Assembly: GCF_947500995.1 (NCBI RefSeq)
Contig: NZ_CANMUA010000010.1
Coordinates: 1-64,000, forward strand
Length of the DNA: 64,000 nucleotides
Reading direction: 5' to 3'
Source: an uncultured Serinicoccus sp.
GTDB lineage: Bacteria > Actinomycetota > Actinomycetes > Actinomycetales > Dermatophilaceae
Shown here piece after piece: positions 1 through 8,201 of the stretch. The position numbers were made by a program, and so were the translations under genes. The notes under the pieces were generated by a model. That model was given only the letters and a program-made list of their open reading frames with translations, ran no database searches and was not told the origin of the DNA. Position 1 is the stretch's first letter, and every line of letters begins with the position of its first letter.

Positions 1-62
1 TGGCCAAGATCTACAAGACCAGCAATACTGGAACCGTCGCCCTCGAAGAAGGCGACCGGTAG
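1..62 (+). CDS. C-terminal tail of an unidentified protein (partial)
   Basis: An open frame enters from the left edge and ends at the TAG at 60-62. It gives 19 residues (AKIYKTSNTGTVALEEGDR). Codon choice (AAG, ATC, TAC, ACC) is compatible with coding, but AAT, ACT and GAA are less GC-rich than the neighbours. The piece is too short for a family call, and the only support is the open frame and the lack of any other gene here. Confidence 0.4.
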   Translation, partial: AKIYKTSNTGTVALEEGDR

Positions 63-90
63 GCAACGAGCATCACCTCAAAGCCCACCA

Positions 91-190
91 CTCAGCGGGG
101 CTCTGTCCGGGGATATCGCGCTGACGCGGAGAAATAAACCCGGCCGATGGGCACATCTCCGCGCGCTGATGCTCGTGAGGCCGACGGGAC
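91..190 (+). repeat. Dispersed intergenic element, copy A
   Basis: This segment aligns, by eye at roughly 70% over about 65 bp, with the reverse complement of 19,486-19,545. Shared blocks in order are CTCTG, CGGGGA, GAAATAA, CCG, ATGG, ACAT and then repeated CGTGAGG words. Both copies sit just past the end of a plus-strand gene. On the strand that reads through both copies, a similar peptide frame appears (CPS..(F/V)IS), with several differences at third codon positions. Its nature is unknown: a degenerate small coding element, a short mobile repeat or a structured 3' element are all possible. Confidence 0.4.
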
Positions 191-202
191 GCGTGAGGCC
201 AC

Positions 203-291
203 AGCCGTCGAGACACCTCTCGCGCAGCATCCGTCGCGACCTCTCTCGCGCAGCAGCCGTCGCGACACCTCCGGCGCACCCTGCGTCGCGA
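203..291. repeat. 26-bp tandem repeat, three copies plus a partial
   Basis: Three adjacent 26-bp units lie at 203-228, 229-254 and 255-280, followed by a partial unit at 281-291. The core is CCGTCGCGACACCTCTCGCG followed by CAGC. Each unit contains the palindrome GTCGCGAC or a one-base variant of it, so single strands could form serial small hairpins. There is no spacer between units, so this is a minisatellite and not a CRISPR. Confidence 0.75.
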
Positions 292-306
292 GGGGCGGGT
301 ATGCCC

Positions 307-1011
307 TCAGTCCGGCACGACCCGGCGCCCTTCCCAGGTGCCGTGCTCGGACAGCGGCCGGAAGCGCAGGGTCGTGAACTCGTGGTGGAAGTCGCGACGC
401 TCGCGCTCCCGCATGGCCCGGACGTGCCGCCCGCCGACCTCGCCGCCGTGCCCGCCGTCCGCCGACGCGTCGCGGCCGTGGACCATGCCGGTCATCTCGC
501 GGGCGCTGCGCCATACCGAGAAGGTCGAGACGGTGCGCGGCGGTCGGTATGCCGCCAGCGCCAGGGTCGCAGCCGGGTGGTCGCGGACCTGGCGCTCGAC
601 CGGCCGGCCCCAGTGCACGAAGCGCGGCACCTCCGGGATCCGCATCCGTGCCACCGTCACGGCGACGACCGGCTCGGCGGGGTCGGACCGCCCGGCGATC
701 TCCGGCAGGGGCCCCAGCCGACGCACCTGCCCCCACCGGCGGAGGAACTCCAGCCGCACGTGCCACCCGTCGGCGAGCGTGCGCCCGAGCCGGTCCGTCG
801 CGAGGTAGCGCTCCAGTGACGCCTCGTCCTCCCAGCGGGCGAAGACGGCGAGGCGGTGGACCTGCAGGCGCTGCGGGGAGACGACCGGGGCGCCCAGGGT
901 CATGGTCGCCCTCACCTCGGCGTGCCGCAGGCCGGGGACGTCGTGCGGAGGCCGGGCGATCGCCCGCGCACCCACCCGGGCCGGGACCCGCACGAGGTGG
1001 AAGGAGTGCAT
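307..1011 (-). CDS. Spheroidene monooxygenase-like (CrtA-like) protein
   Basis: This encodes 234 residues from the ATG at 1011. The open frame extends upstream, but MHSFHLVRV is the natural start because upstream residues are low-complexity Arg/Ala. Later segments resemble CrtA-type proteins: a VSTFSVWRSAREM stretch, then an RAMRERERRDFHHEF stretch near the C-terminus. CrtA proteins are haem-dependent carotenoid ketolases/hydroxylases, but many actinobacterial homologues sit away from carotenoid genes, as here, and their substrates are unknown. It is divergent from the PPOX gene at 1127. The family call rests on recalled motifs; a general alpha-beta barrel-type monooxygenase is the main alternative. 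Confidence 0.55.
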   Translation of the reverse strand: MHSFHLVRVPARVGARAIARPPHDVPGLRHAEVRATMTLGAPVVSPQRLQVHRLAVFARWEDEASLERYLATDRLGRTLADGWHVRLEFLRRWGQVRRLGPLPEIAGRSDPAEPVVAVTVARMRIPEVPRFVHWGRPVERQVRDHPAATLALAAYRPPRTVSTFSVWRSAREMTGMVHGRDASADGGHGGEVGGRHVRAMRERERRDFHHEFTTLRFRPLSEHGTWEGRRVVPD

Positions 1012-1126
1012 GCCGGCGAACCTACGCGACCCCCGGGCCCGGGATGTCGCGGCGCGGCGGGCGCCGGACGAGGTCCGCCGGCCGCGGACCCTGGCCGCGA
1101 CGCACCGCAGCGGCCATGATGGGGAC

Positions 1127-1549
1127 ATGGACCCGGCTCTGCGTGACATCCTCGTCGCCGGCTCGAACGGCGCGCTCACCACGATCAAGCGCGACGGTCA
1201 GCCGCAGCTCTCCCTGGTCACCTACGCCATCGACCCGGAGGCCTCGCTGGTCCGGGTCTCCACGACCGACGGCCGGGCCAAGGTCGCCAACCTGCGCCGC
1301 GACCCGCGCTCCAGCCTCTTCGTCACCAGCGCCAGCGGCTGGTCGTACGCCGTGGCCCAGGGCACGGTGGAGCTCTCCCCGACCGCGCAGGACGAGCACG
1401 ACGCCACGGTGGAGGACCTCGTCGCGCTCTACCGCGACGCCCAGGGTGAGCACCCCGACTGGGACGACTATCGCCGGGCGATGGTGGCCGACCGACGCCT
1501 CGTCGTCCGGCTCCGGGTGGAGCACGTCTACGGCGTCGCCCAGGGGTAG
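1127..1549 (+). CDS. PPOX-class F420-dependent oxidoreductase
   Basis: A 140-residue split-barrel protein starting MDPALRDILVAGSNGALTTI. The N-terminal pattern (short helix, then a strand reading T-T-I-K-R-D-G-Q-P-Q-L-S, then a V-R-V-S-T-T strand) is typical of the pyridoxamine-5'-phosphate-oxidase-like family that uses F420 or flavin. The R-A-K-V-A-N-L-R-R-D-P stretch around residues 50-60 matches the family's cofactor-phosphate region. It is monocistronic as far as can be seen; the next gene is convergent. The start is the ATG at 1127. The substrate is not predictable from sequence. Confidence 0.8.
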   Translation: MDPALRDILVAGSNGALTTIKRDGQPQLSLVTYAIDPEASLVRVSTTDGRAKVANLRRDPRSSLFVTSASGWSYAVAQGTVELSPTAQDEHDATVEDLVALYRDAQGEHPDWDDYRRAMVADRRLVVRLRVEHVYGVAQG

Positions 1550-1643
1550 CGGCCGGACCCCCGCCCGCGTCCCCGGGGGCCACGGACCCCCTCACCACGT
1601 AGTGCCCCGGCCCCGTCCCGGGCTCGCCCCGCCGGACTGCTGC

Positions 1644-2750
1644 TCAGAGCCGCTGCACGTCGGCCAGCAGCCGGGAGGCCGCCGGGCCCATCTCCACCTG
1701 GGTGAGGAGCACGGCATACCTGCCGGTGGTGGGGTCGACCCAGACGTCCGTGCCGAGGCCGCCGGACCAGCCGAAGCGGCCGGCGTGCTCCCCGACGAGC
1801 TCGACGCCGACCCCGTAGCCCCACCCCGTGCTCTCCCAGAAGCCGGGGAAGAAGCCCGCCGGGTCCTTGGCGCCGGCCGGCACCTGGTCGGTGCGCAGGG
1901 CGAGGAGGAGCTCGGGGTCGACGACCTGCGCGCCCTCGTGGACGCCCCCGGCCGCCAGCATCCGGGCGAAGGCGGCGTAGTCCGCGAGGGTCGAGACCAG
2001 CTCGTCGTGGCTGCGGTCGGCGGTCTGCCCGGCGACGTAGTGACCGGCGCCGGCCGGTTCGACCTGCACGAACCCGCCGTCCTCCGACCGACGGTATGCC
2101 GCGGGGAGGCGGTGCGCGTGGGCCGGCGGCACGGCATACCCGGTGTCGGTCATGCCCAGGGGGTCCAGGAGGTCCTCGCGCAGGTGCTCGCCGAGCGGCC
2201 GGCCGACGAGGCGGGACAGCAGGACGCCGAGGACGCCGAAGGAGTGGTGGTAGCGCCACGTCCGCCCCGGTGGCGCGACCAGAGGCAGGCTCGCGAGTGC
2301 CGCCAGCCACGCGTCGGCCGCGAGCGTGACCGGCTCCGGGCCGGCCTCGACACCGGCGTCGGCCATCGCGCAGCGCAGCGGTGAGTCGTCCAGGACCATG
2401 CCGTAGCCGCTCGTGCACGTGAACAGGTGCCGCACCGTGATCGGCCCCTCGGCGTCCACCGTGTCGTCGACCGCCGCGTGGGGGTGGCGCAGGACCCGGC
2501 GGTCGGCGAGCTCGGGCAGCCACCGGTCGACGGGGTCGTCCAGGCCGAGCCGGCCACGTGCGACGAGGCGCAGGGCGGCGACGGCCACCACCGGCTTGGT
2601 CATCGACTGGATGCGGACGACGGCGTCGGGGTCGAGGTCGCCGGCCGCCGCGACCTCGAGGTGGCCTCCTGCGTCACCGAGCGCGGCCACGATCCCGGGC
2701 GCCGCGCCCTCGCGCACATGGCGGTCGACGAGGTCGGTCAGGTCGCTCAT
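1644..2750 (-). CDS. Serine hydrolase, beta-lactamase class C family
   Basis: The protein has 368 residues. The catalytic SxxK motif is S49-M-T-K52, and a Tyr motif (Y167-H-H-S) takes the place of the YxN/YSN of penicillin-binding-type enzymes. An H-L-F-T-C-T-S-G stretch near residue 108 is typical of the class C esterase/peptidase group. The C-terminal G-G-L-G-T-D-V-W region supplies the KTG-equivalent strand. There is no signal peptide, so it is probably a cytoplasmic esterase or D-amino-acid peptidase-like enzyme and not a secreted resistance enzyme. It is followed by a 219-bp gap before the next minus-strand gene. Confidence 0.85.
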   Translation of the reverse strand: MSDLTDLVDRHVREGAAPGIVAALGDAGGHLEVAAAGDLDPDAVVRIQSMTKPVVAVAALRLVARGRLGLDDPVDRWLPELADRRVLRHPHAAVDDTVDAEGPITVRHLFTCTSGYGMVLDDSPLRCAMADAGVEAGPEPVTLAADAWLAALASLPLVAPPGRTWRYHHSFGVLGVLLSRLVGRPLGEHLREDLLDPLGMTDTGYAVPPAHAHRLPAAYRRSEDGGFVQVEPAGAGHYVAGQTADRSHDELVSTLADYAAFARMLAAGGVHEGAQVVDPELLLALRTDQVPAGAKDPAGFFPGFWESTGWGYGVGVELVGEHAGRFGWSGGLGTDVWVDPTTGRYAVLLTQVEMGPAASRLLADVQRL

Positions 2751-2760
2751 GGTCCTCCGA

Positions 2761-2810
2761 GGTGGTCTCTGCTGGCGGTCGCTGCTGGTGGTCCCTGCTG
2801 GTGCTCTCTG
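2761..2810. repeat. Imperfect 13-bp tandem repeats upstream of the serine hydrolase
   Basis: About four degenerate units with the shared word CTGCTGG follow one another just upstream of the start codon at 2750. Downstream, an exact TGTGGACAA word (an actinobacterial DnaA-box-like 9-mer) lies at 2906-2914. No promoter can be called with confidence in this 219-bp gap. Confidence 0.35.
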
Positions 2811-2969
2811 AGGATGGACTCGGTGGGGCGCGGTGTCTCATCGCTCGCAGCGTGGGCTGGACCTGGAGTTACACCGGTGTCGTTCTCCACACGTTGTGCA
2901 CCGCCTGTGGACAACCGGCCTCAGCACGACCGCTCGTCCGGGGTGGCAGGACGACGCGTCCGCCGCGGC

Positions 2970-4766
2970 TCAGCGGGCCCGGACGGCGCCGCGGCGCAGG
3001 GCACGGTCGGCGACCCGGTAGGCGTCGCGGGCGACGGCGCGCCAGACCTGGACCCCGATCACCGGGTCCTCGTCGGCGAGCCGGGCGAGGTCCTCCGCCG
3101 ACAGCACGAGCAGCTCCAGCTCCTCGACCGCCCGGATCGTCGTCTGCTGCTCGTCGTCGGTCCCCAGGGCCAGCTCGCCGAAGGACGTGCCAGGGCCCAT
3201 GGTCACCAGCGTCACCGGCTGCCCGTCCGGCCCCGTCCCGAGCGCCTCCGCCCGGCCCCGCACGATGAGGTGCACCCCCGCGAACGGGCCGCCGACCTCG
3301 AGGACCGTCTCGCCGTCCGGCACCACCCGGCGGGTCATCGCCGAGCGCACCGCCTCGGTCGCCGACGTCCCGAGGTCGCGCATCAAGGGGTGGTCCTCCA
3401 CCGGGTCCGGATCCGGGCGGGGCCCGCAGTGGGCGCGGATCAGCTCGCGCTCGCACCACTCGACCGCCGAGGCCAGGTCGGGGAAGGCCGGAGACGCGTG
3501 CTCGGTCCCCGCGTCCGGGTCCGGGAAGACCCCGGCGGGATCCACGGCCACCGCCTCCGCCCCGGCCTCGCGCAGCCGGTCCCGCAGCGCCAGCAGGGTC
3601 ACCCGGCTCACCTGCGCGATCTCGTTGACCTGCGTGAGGTCGAAGACCGCCAGCTCCGGCGCGTCCTCCACCACGGTCCGGGCCACGGACTCGGCGCCCG
3701 AGAAGAGCAGGTCGCCGTGCAGCTCGTAGACCCGGGCCCGACCGGCGACCCGGTCCAGCACCTCCTCGTCGGCGCCCTGCCAGCGGGTCCGCGAGCGCGC
3801 GGTCTCCAGGGAGTAGCTGCTGCGCAGCGCGCTGCGCGACCCCCGGCTCACGTGCATGAGGTGCATCTCCATGTCGCGGGACATCCGCTCGAAGAGCGCC
3901 ACCCCCCGGGCGCTGTTGCCGTGCGCGTCCAGCCGCGGCGAGAACACCGCGACCCCCACCTGGCCCGGCAGGACGCCGATGATGCCGCCGCTCACCCCGC
4001 TCTTGGCCGGCATCCCGACGGCGCTCACCCAGTCACCGGCGGCGTCGTACATCCCGCACGTCGTCATCACCGAGAGCACGTGCTCCACCGGATGGGCGTC
4101 GAGCAGCTGCCGTCCGGTCCGCGGCTGCCGCCCGCCGTTGGCCAGCGTCGCGGCCATGAGCGCGAGGTCGCGGGTGTCGACGGCGATGGAGCACTGCCGG
4201 ACGTAGCGCCTCAGCACCTCCTCCGGGTCGTCCTCGAGGATCTCGAACTCGCGGAGCATGTGCGCGATGGCGCGGTTGCGGTGCGCGGTGGCCAGCTCGG
4301 AGCCGTAGATCTCCTCGTCCACCTCCAGCTCGCGTCCGGCGAAGTCACCGAACCAGCCCAGCGCCCGCGCGAACCGGTCGTCCTCGTCCTCCCCCGCGAC
4401 GAGCGAGGTCGCCGTGATCGCGCCCGCGTTGATCATCGGGTTCTTCGGCCGGCCGGTGCCGGGGGCCAGGCTGATCTCGTTGAAGGCATCGCCGGAGGGC
4501 TCGACGTCGACCTTGCGCGCCACCGTGTCGACGCCCTGGTCGTGTAGCCCGAGGGCATACGTGAAGGGCTTGGAGATCGACTGGATGCTGAAGCGGTGCT
4601 CGGCCTGCCCCACCTCGTAGACCTGCCCGTCCACGGTCGCGAGGCACAGCGCGAACCGGTCCGGGTCGGCGGCCGCGAGCTCGGGGATGTAGGCCGCGAC
4701 CTCGCCTCCGGCGGCGCCGCACTGGTCGACGATCTGCTCCAGGTAGTCCTGCACCGGGTTGCGCAT
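2970..4766 (-). CDS. glsA: Glutaminase A fused to STAS and cyclic-nucleotide-binding domains
   Basis: This 598-residue protein starts at the ATG at 4766. Residues 1 to about 305 are a glutaminase A domain: S63-I-S-K66 is the catalytic SxxK (in F-S-I-Q-S-I-S-K-P-F-T), MINAGAI is the substrate-binding Asn segment, and the A-K-S-G-V-S-G-G-I loop is conserved. A STAS-like domain follows, and then a cyclic-nucleotide-binding fold whose Phe-Gly-Glu-Leu-Ala phosphate cassette reads F-G-E-L-A-L-G-T. Single-domain GlsA is about 310 residues, so the C-terminal 290 residues are probably a sensory module regulating glutamine to glutamate hydrolysis. The open frame runs far upstream, but that part is antisense to the serpin-like gene. 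Confidence 0.9.
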   Translation of the reverse strand: MRNPVQDYLEQIVDQCGAAGGEVAAYIPELAAADPDRFALCLATVDGQVYEVGQAEHRFSIQSISKPFTYALGLHDQGVDTVARKVDVEPSGDAFNEISLAPGTGRPKNPMINAGAITATSLVAGEDEDDRFARALGWFGDFAGRELEVDEEIYGSELATAHRNRAIAHMLREFEILEDDPEEVLRRYVRQCSIAVDTRDLALMAATLANGGRQPRTGRQLLDAHPVEHVLSVMTTCGMYDAAGDWVSAVGMPAKSGVSGGIIGVLPGQVGVAVFSPRLDAHGNSARGVALFERMSRDMEMHLMHVSRGSRSALRSSYSLETARSRTRWQGADEEVLDRVAGRARVYELHGDLLFSGAESVARTVVEDAPELAVFDLTQVNEIAQVSRVTLLALRDRLREAGAEAVAVDPAGVFPDPDAGTEHASPAFPDLASAVEWCERELIRAHCGPRPDPDPVEDHPLMRDLGTSATEAVRSAMTRRVVPDGETVLEVGGPFAGVHLIVRGRAEALGTGPDGQPVTLVTMGPGTSFGELALGTDDEQQTTIRAVEELELLVLSAEDLARLADEDPVIGVQVWRAVARDAYRVADRALRRGAVRAR

Positions 4767-4854
4767 CAGGCTGCTCCTCGGGGTCGTGCCGTCGGCACCG
4801 AGCCTATGCCGCCGACGCAGCCGACCCGCAGGTGCCAGGATCGGACCCGTGGAC

Positions 4855-6018
4855 ATGGACCCTGCCCCCGCCCCCGACCCCGACACCGCGGCGCCCGCCG
4901 CCGTCCGCCGGTATGCCGTGCGCTTCGACTCCGACGTCCTCGCCGCCCCGGGCGTGGGGTCCGGGCTCGGGGCGTGGCTGCTGCTCGCGCTCGTCGCCGA
5001 CCAGGCGGAGCCGGCCGACCGCGCGCTCCTCGAGGACCAGCTCGGGCTCCCGGCGGGCGAGGCGCGGGCGGCGCTCGCCGACCTCCTCGCCGACCCGCAC
5101 CCGGCGGTGTCGGCGGCGGTGGCGCGGTGGGCCGACGCCGCGGCGCTCACGGCGGACTTCGGGGGCTGGGCGGTGCCGGGCGCGGTGGAGGACGGCCCCC
5201 TGCCCGACCAGGCCGGCGCCGACCGGTGGACGGCCGAGCGCACCGGGGGTCTCATCGAGACCTTCCCGCTGGAGATCACCGAGCTGACCCGGCTCGTGCT
5301 GGCCTCCGCGCTGGCGACCCGGATCTCCTGGCGGACCCCCCTCGTGGAGCTCGACGACGGCGGCCTCGGCACCGACGCGGCGACCGCCCGGCACCTGGTG
5401 CTCGAGACCGTGGCGGCCGGGCCGGTCGGGGTCGTCGCCCCGACGACGGCCTCCGGGCTGACGGTGGTGAGCGTCGTCGCCGACCCCGCGGTGCCACGGG
5501 AGCAGGTGATCGCGGCGGCGCACGAGGTGGCGGCCGCCCTGGCCTCGACCCGGCTCCCGGACGCCGTCGCGGTGCTCGAGGACGGCCACGCCTGGACGGT
5601 GAGCGAGCACCGGGAGGTCCGGGCCGCCTTCCAGGACGTCGTCGAGGAGTGGAGCGGGTGGGTGCCGTCCTGGCGGCTGACCTCCGAGCACGACCTCGCC
5701 GACGCCCCCGGCTTCGCCACCGCGCTGGCGTCCCTGGCGCGCTACGTCCGGCCCGAGGAGCGACCCGCCGAGACCGAGGCCCGGCAGGCCGCGGTCGCCG
5801 CCTACTCGGCCACCGGCTTCGAGGCGGCAGCCGTCACCGGCATGGGGATCCGGGCCACCGGGCTGGCGCACGAGCAGGAGGTGCTCGTCCGCCGCATCCA
5901 CCTGCGGCTGGACCGCCCGCACGCCGTCGTGGCGGTGGCCCTCGACACCGGCCGGGGCGGGGCGGCCTGGCACGGCATCCCCGTCTTCACCGCCTGGGTG
6001 GACCCCACCACCGGGTGA
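4855..6018 (+). CDS. Divergent serpin-like protein
   Basis: The protein has 387 residues; the ATG at 4855 follows a possible GTG at 4849. I recognise the fold only from its C-terminal third. The segment S-A-T-G-F-E-A-A-A-V-T-G resembles the serpin hinge (E-G-T-E-A-A-A-A-T), a variable loop follows, then a strand L-R-L-D-R-P-H-A-V resembles the serpin A-D-R-P-F-L-F strand, and the end I-P-V-F-T-A-W-V-D-P resembles I-L-F-x-G-x-V-x-x-P. Length also fits serpins (350-400). No signal peptide is visible, so an intracellular protease target is possible. It is divergent from glsA and ends 7 bp from the convergent SulP gene. An unrelated uncharacterised family remains possible. Confidence 0.5.
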   Translation: MDPAPAPDPDTAAPAAVRRYAVRFDSDVLAAPGVGSGLGAWLLLALVADQAEPADRALLEDQLGLPAGEARAALADLLADPHPAVSAAVARWADAAALTADFGGWAVPGAVEDGPLPDQAGADRWTAERTGGLIETFPLEITELTRLVLASALATRISWRTPLVELDDGGLGTDAATARHLVLETVAAGPVGVVAPTTASGLTVVSVVADPAVPREQVIAAAHEVAAALASTRLPDAVAVLEDGHAWTVSEHREVRAAFQDVVEEWSGWVPSWRLTSEHDLADAPGFATALASLARYVRPEERPAETEARQAAVAAYSATGFEAAAVTGMGIRATGLAHEQEVLVRRIHLRLDRPHAVVAVALDTGRGGAAWHGIPVFTAWVDPTTG

Positions 6019-6025
6019 CCTGCGG

Positions 6026-7528
6026 CTACATGCTCCCCAGGTGCCCGGCGAGCTGTTGGTGGCGGGCGCGGCTGGCGTCGTTGAGCCCGTGGATCTCGAC
6101 CGTGGTGCCGTGCGCGGCATACCGACGTTCGATGGCGTCGAGCGCGGCGACCGTCGAGGCGTCCCAGATGTGCGACTCGCTCATGTCGATGACGACCGTC
6201 TGCGGGTCGCCGGCGTAGTCGAACTGGTGCACCAGGTCGTTGCTGGAGGCGAAGAAGAGCTCGCCGACCACGCGGTAGCGGGCCACCTCGGGGTCGCCGC
6301 CGTCGACCCGCACCACCTGGGTGAAGTGCGCGACCCGGCGGGCGAAGACGACCATGGCGGTCAGCACCCCGACGACGACGCCGATCGCGAGGTTGTGCGT
6401 GGCGACCGTCGTGACGACGGTGGCGAGCATGACGAGGTTCTCGCTCTTGGGCATGCGCCGCAGGGTCCCGGGGGCGATGGAGTGCCAGTCGAAGGTCGCG
6501 ACCGAGACCATGATCATCACGGCGACGAGGGCCGCCATGGGGATCGAGGCGACGAGGTCGCCCAGGACCACGACGAGGACCAGCAGGAAGACCCCGGCGA
6601 GGAAGGTCGAGATGCGGGTGCGCGCCCCCGAGACGCGCACGTTGACCATCGTCTGGCCGATCATCGCGCAGCCGCCCATGCCGCCGAAGGCGCCGGTGAC
6701 GAGGTTGGCGACGCCCTGGCCCCAGCCCTCGCGGGTCTTGTCCGAGCCGGTCTCGGTGATGTCGTCGACGAGCTTGGCGGTCATGAGCGACTCCATGAGC
6801 CCGACGAGGGCCATGGCCAGGGCGAAGGGGCCGATGATCTGCAGCGTCTCCCACGTCAGCGGGACGTCCGGGACGAAGAACGAGGGCAGGCTGTCGGGCA
6901 GCTGCCCCTCGTCACCGACGTCGGGCAGCCGCCAGCCGGCGAGCAGCGCCATCCCGGTGATGAGCACGATCGCCACGAGCGGGGCCGGGACGGCGGTGGT
7001 CGCCCGGGGCAGCAGGACCATGACGGCGATCCCCAGCCCGACCAACGGGTAGACCAGCCACGGCACGCCGACGAGGTAGGGGATCTGCGCCAGGAAGATG
7101 AGGATGGCCAGGGCGTTGACGAAGCCCACCATGACCATCCGCGGGATGAAGCGCATGAGCCGGGCGACGCCGGCGACCGACAGCACGATCTGGAGGAGAC
7201 CGGCGAGGAGCACGGTCGCGATGAGGTAGTCGAGGCCGTGCTGCGCCATCACCGGGGCGATGACCAGGGCGATCGCCCCGGTCGCCGCCGAGATCATCGC
7301 GCGGCGGCCGCCGACCACGGCGATGGTGACGGCCATGGTGAAGGAGGCGAACAGCCCGACCCGGGGGTCGACGCCGGCGATGACCGAGAAGGAGATGGCC
7401 TCGGGGATGAGGGCCAGGGCCACGACGAGACCGGCGAGGATCTCGGTGCGCAGGCGCGCCGGGGAGCGCAGCGCGGCACGGACCGAGTGCGGGTCGGGGG
7501 TGCTGGTGGGCGCGGAGGCAGGCAGCAT
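6026..7528 (-). CDS. SulP-family anion permease with C-terminal STAS domain
   Basis: This protein has 500 residues with about 10-12 hydrophobic helices and a C-terminal STAS domain from about residue 400 (S-E-S-H-I-W-D-A-S-T-V-A). Early signature segments include L-V-V-A-L-A-L-I-P-E-A-I-S and the inward loop G-G-R-R-A-M-I-S-A-A-T-G. SulP carriers move sulfate, bicarbonate, chloride or similar anions; the bicarbonate-type subgroup is possible here. The start is the ATG at 7528, because the upstream extension lacks membrane character. It is convergent with the serpin-like gene, with a 7-bp gap. Confidence 0.9.
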   Translation of the reverse strand: MLPASAPTSTPDPHSVRAALRSPARLRTEILAGLVVALALIPEAISFSVIAGVDPRVGLFASFTMAVTIAVVGGRRAMISAATGAIALVIAPVMAQHGLDYLIATVLLAGLLQIVLSVAGVARLMRFIPRMVMVGFVNALAILIFLAQIPYLVGVPWLVYPLVGLGIAVMVLLPRATTAVPAPLVAIVLITGMALLAGWRLPDVGDEGQLPDSLPSFFVPDVPLTWETLQIIGPFALAMALVGLMESLMTAKLVDDITETGSDKTREGWGQGVANLVTGAFGGMGGCAMIGQTMVNVRVSGARTRISTFLAGVFLLVLVVVLGDLVASIPMAALVAVMIMVSVATFDWHSIAPGTLRRMPKSENLVMLATVVTTVATHNLAIGVVVGVLTAMVVFARRVAHFTQVVRVDGGDPEVARYRVVGELFFASSNDLVHQFDYAGDPQTVVIDMSESHIWDASTVAALDAIERRYAAHGTTVEIHGLNDASRARHQQLAGHLGSM

Positions 7529-7623
7529 GGACAGGGCGAGTCCTCGCAGGATCGTCGGTGGTGTCAGGAGGTATGCCGCCGCACCGGTCCGGAGGCGGAC
7601 GCACGGCACGCGGCCCGCCTAGT

Positions 7624-8094
7624 CTACCGGCGAGCGGCGACGACCTGGGCCAGCCGGTCGAGGGAGGCACGCAGCATGTCGGCGCTCGTGCTGCGAGCGC
7701 GGGCCATCCGGGACTCGTCGGTCAGCCCGGTCCAGTCGTAGGTGTGGGTGACCCGGCAGCGGTCCTCGTCCAGCGGCTCCACTTCCCAGACCCACTCGTG
7801 CCCGGCCGGGTCCTGGCCCTCGCTCGCGGGACGCCAGGCGATGCGGCGCCCCTCCTCGAAGGCGACGACGTGGTTGTCGCGCACCTTGTCGTTCGTCGTG
7901 CGCATCGAGAAGACGTCGCCGACGGCCCGGACCCGGCCGCCGCGGACGATCTCGGCCAGGTTGTCGTTGCCGTCCCACTCGGGCTGGCGGGCGGGGTCGG
8001 CGATCAGCTCGAAGACCACGTCCGCCGGTGCGTCGATCTCGCGGGTGGCGCTGACGACGCGCTGCTCGGCCTGGTCGGTCTGCTCGGTGCTCAT
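7624..8094 (-). CDS. SRPBCC (polyketide cyclase/START-like) protein
   Basis: A 156-residue protein beginning MSTEQTDQAEQRVVSATREI. The strand I-D-A-P-A-D-V-V-F-E-L-I-A-D-P is the hallmark start of the SRPBCC hydrophobic-pocket fold, and the C-terminal helix follows the strand C-R-V-T-H-T-Y-D-W. There is no catalytic signature, so ligand and role are unknown. It is divergent from the broken hydrolase at 8202 across a 107-bp gap that should hold both promoters. Confidence 0.75.
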   Translation of the reverse strand: MSTEQTDQAEQRVVSATREIDAPADVVFELIADPARQPEWDGNDNLAEIVRGGRVRAVGDVFSMRTTNDKVRDNHVVAFEEGRRIAWRPASEGQDPAGHEWVWEVEPLDEDRCRVTHTYDWTGLTDESRMARARSTSADMLRASLDRLAQVVAARR

Positions 8095-8201
8095 GGGGCC
8101 AGTCAACCGTGCCGGGCTCGTCGCGTCGAGGGCGATGAGTCCGGGAGCTCCGCGGTGTCTCACCGTGCAGAGCACGACCACCCACCGGACAGGACGAACC
8201 C

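Noticed and set aside
203-291. CRISPR array
   Set aside because: The repeat units are directly adjacent, with no unique spacers and no Cas genes nearby.
4767-5720. Long N-terminal extension of glutaminase
   Set aside because: It is antisense to the serpin-like gene and Ser/Ala/Arg-rich; GlsA starts naturally at MRNPVQDYLEQ.
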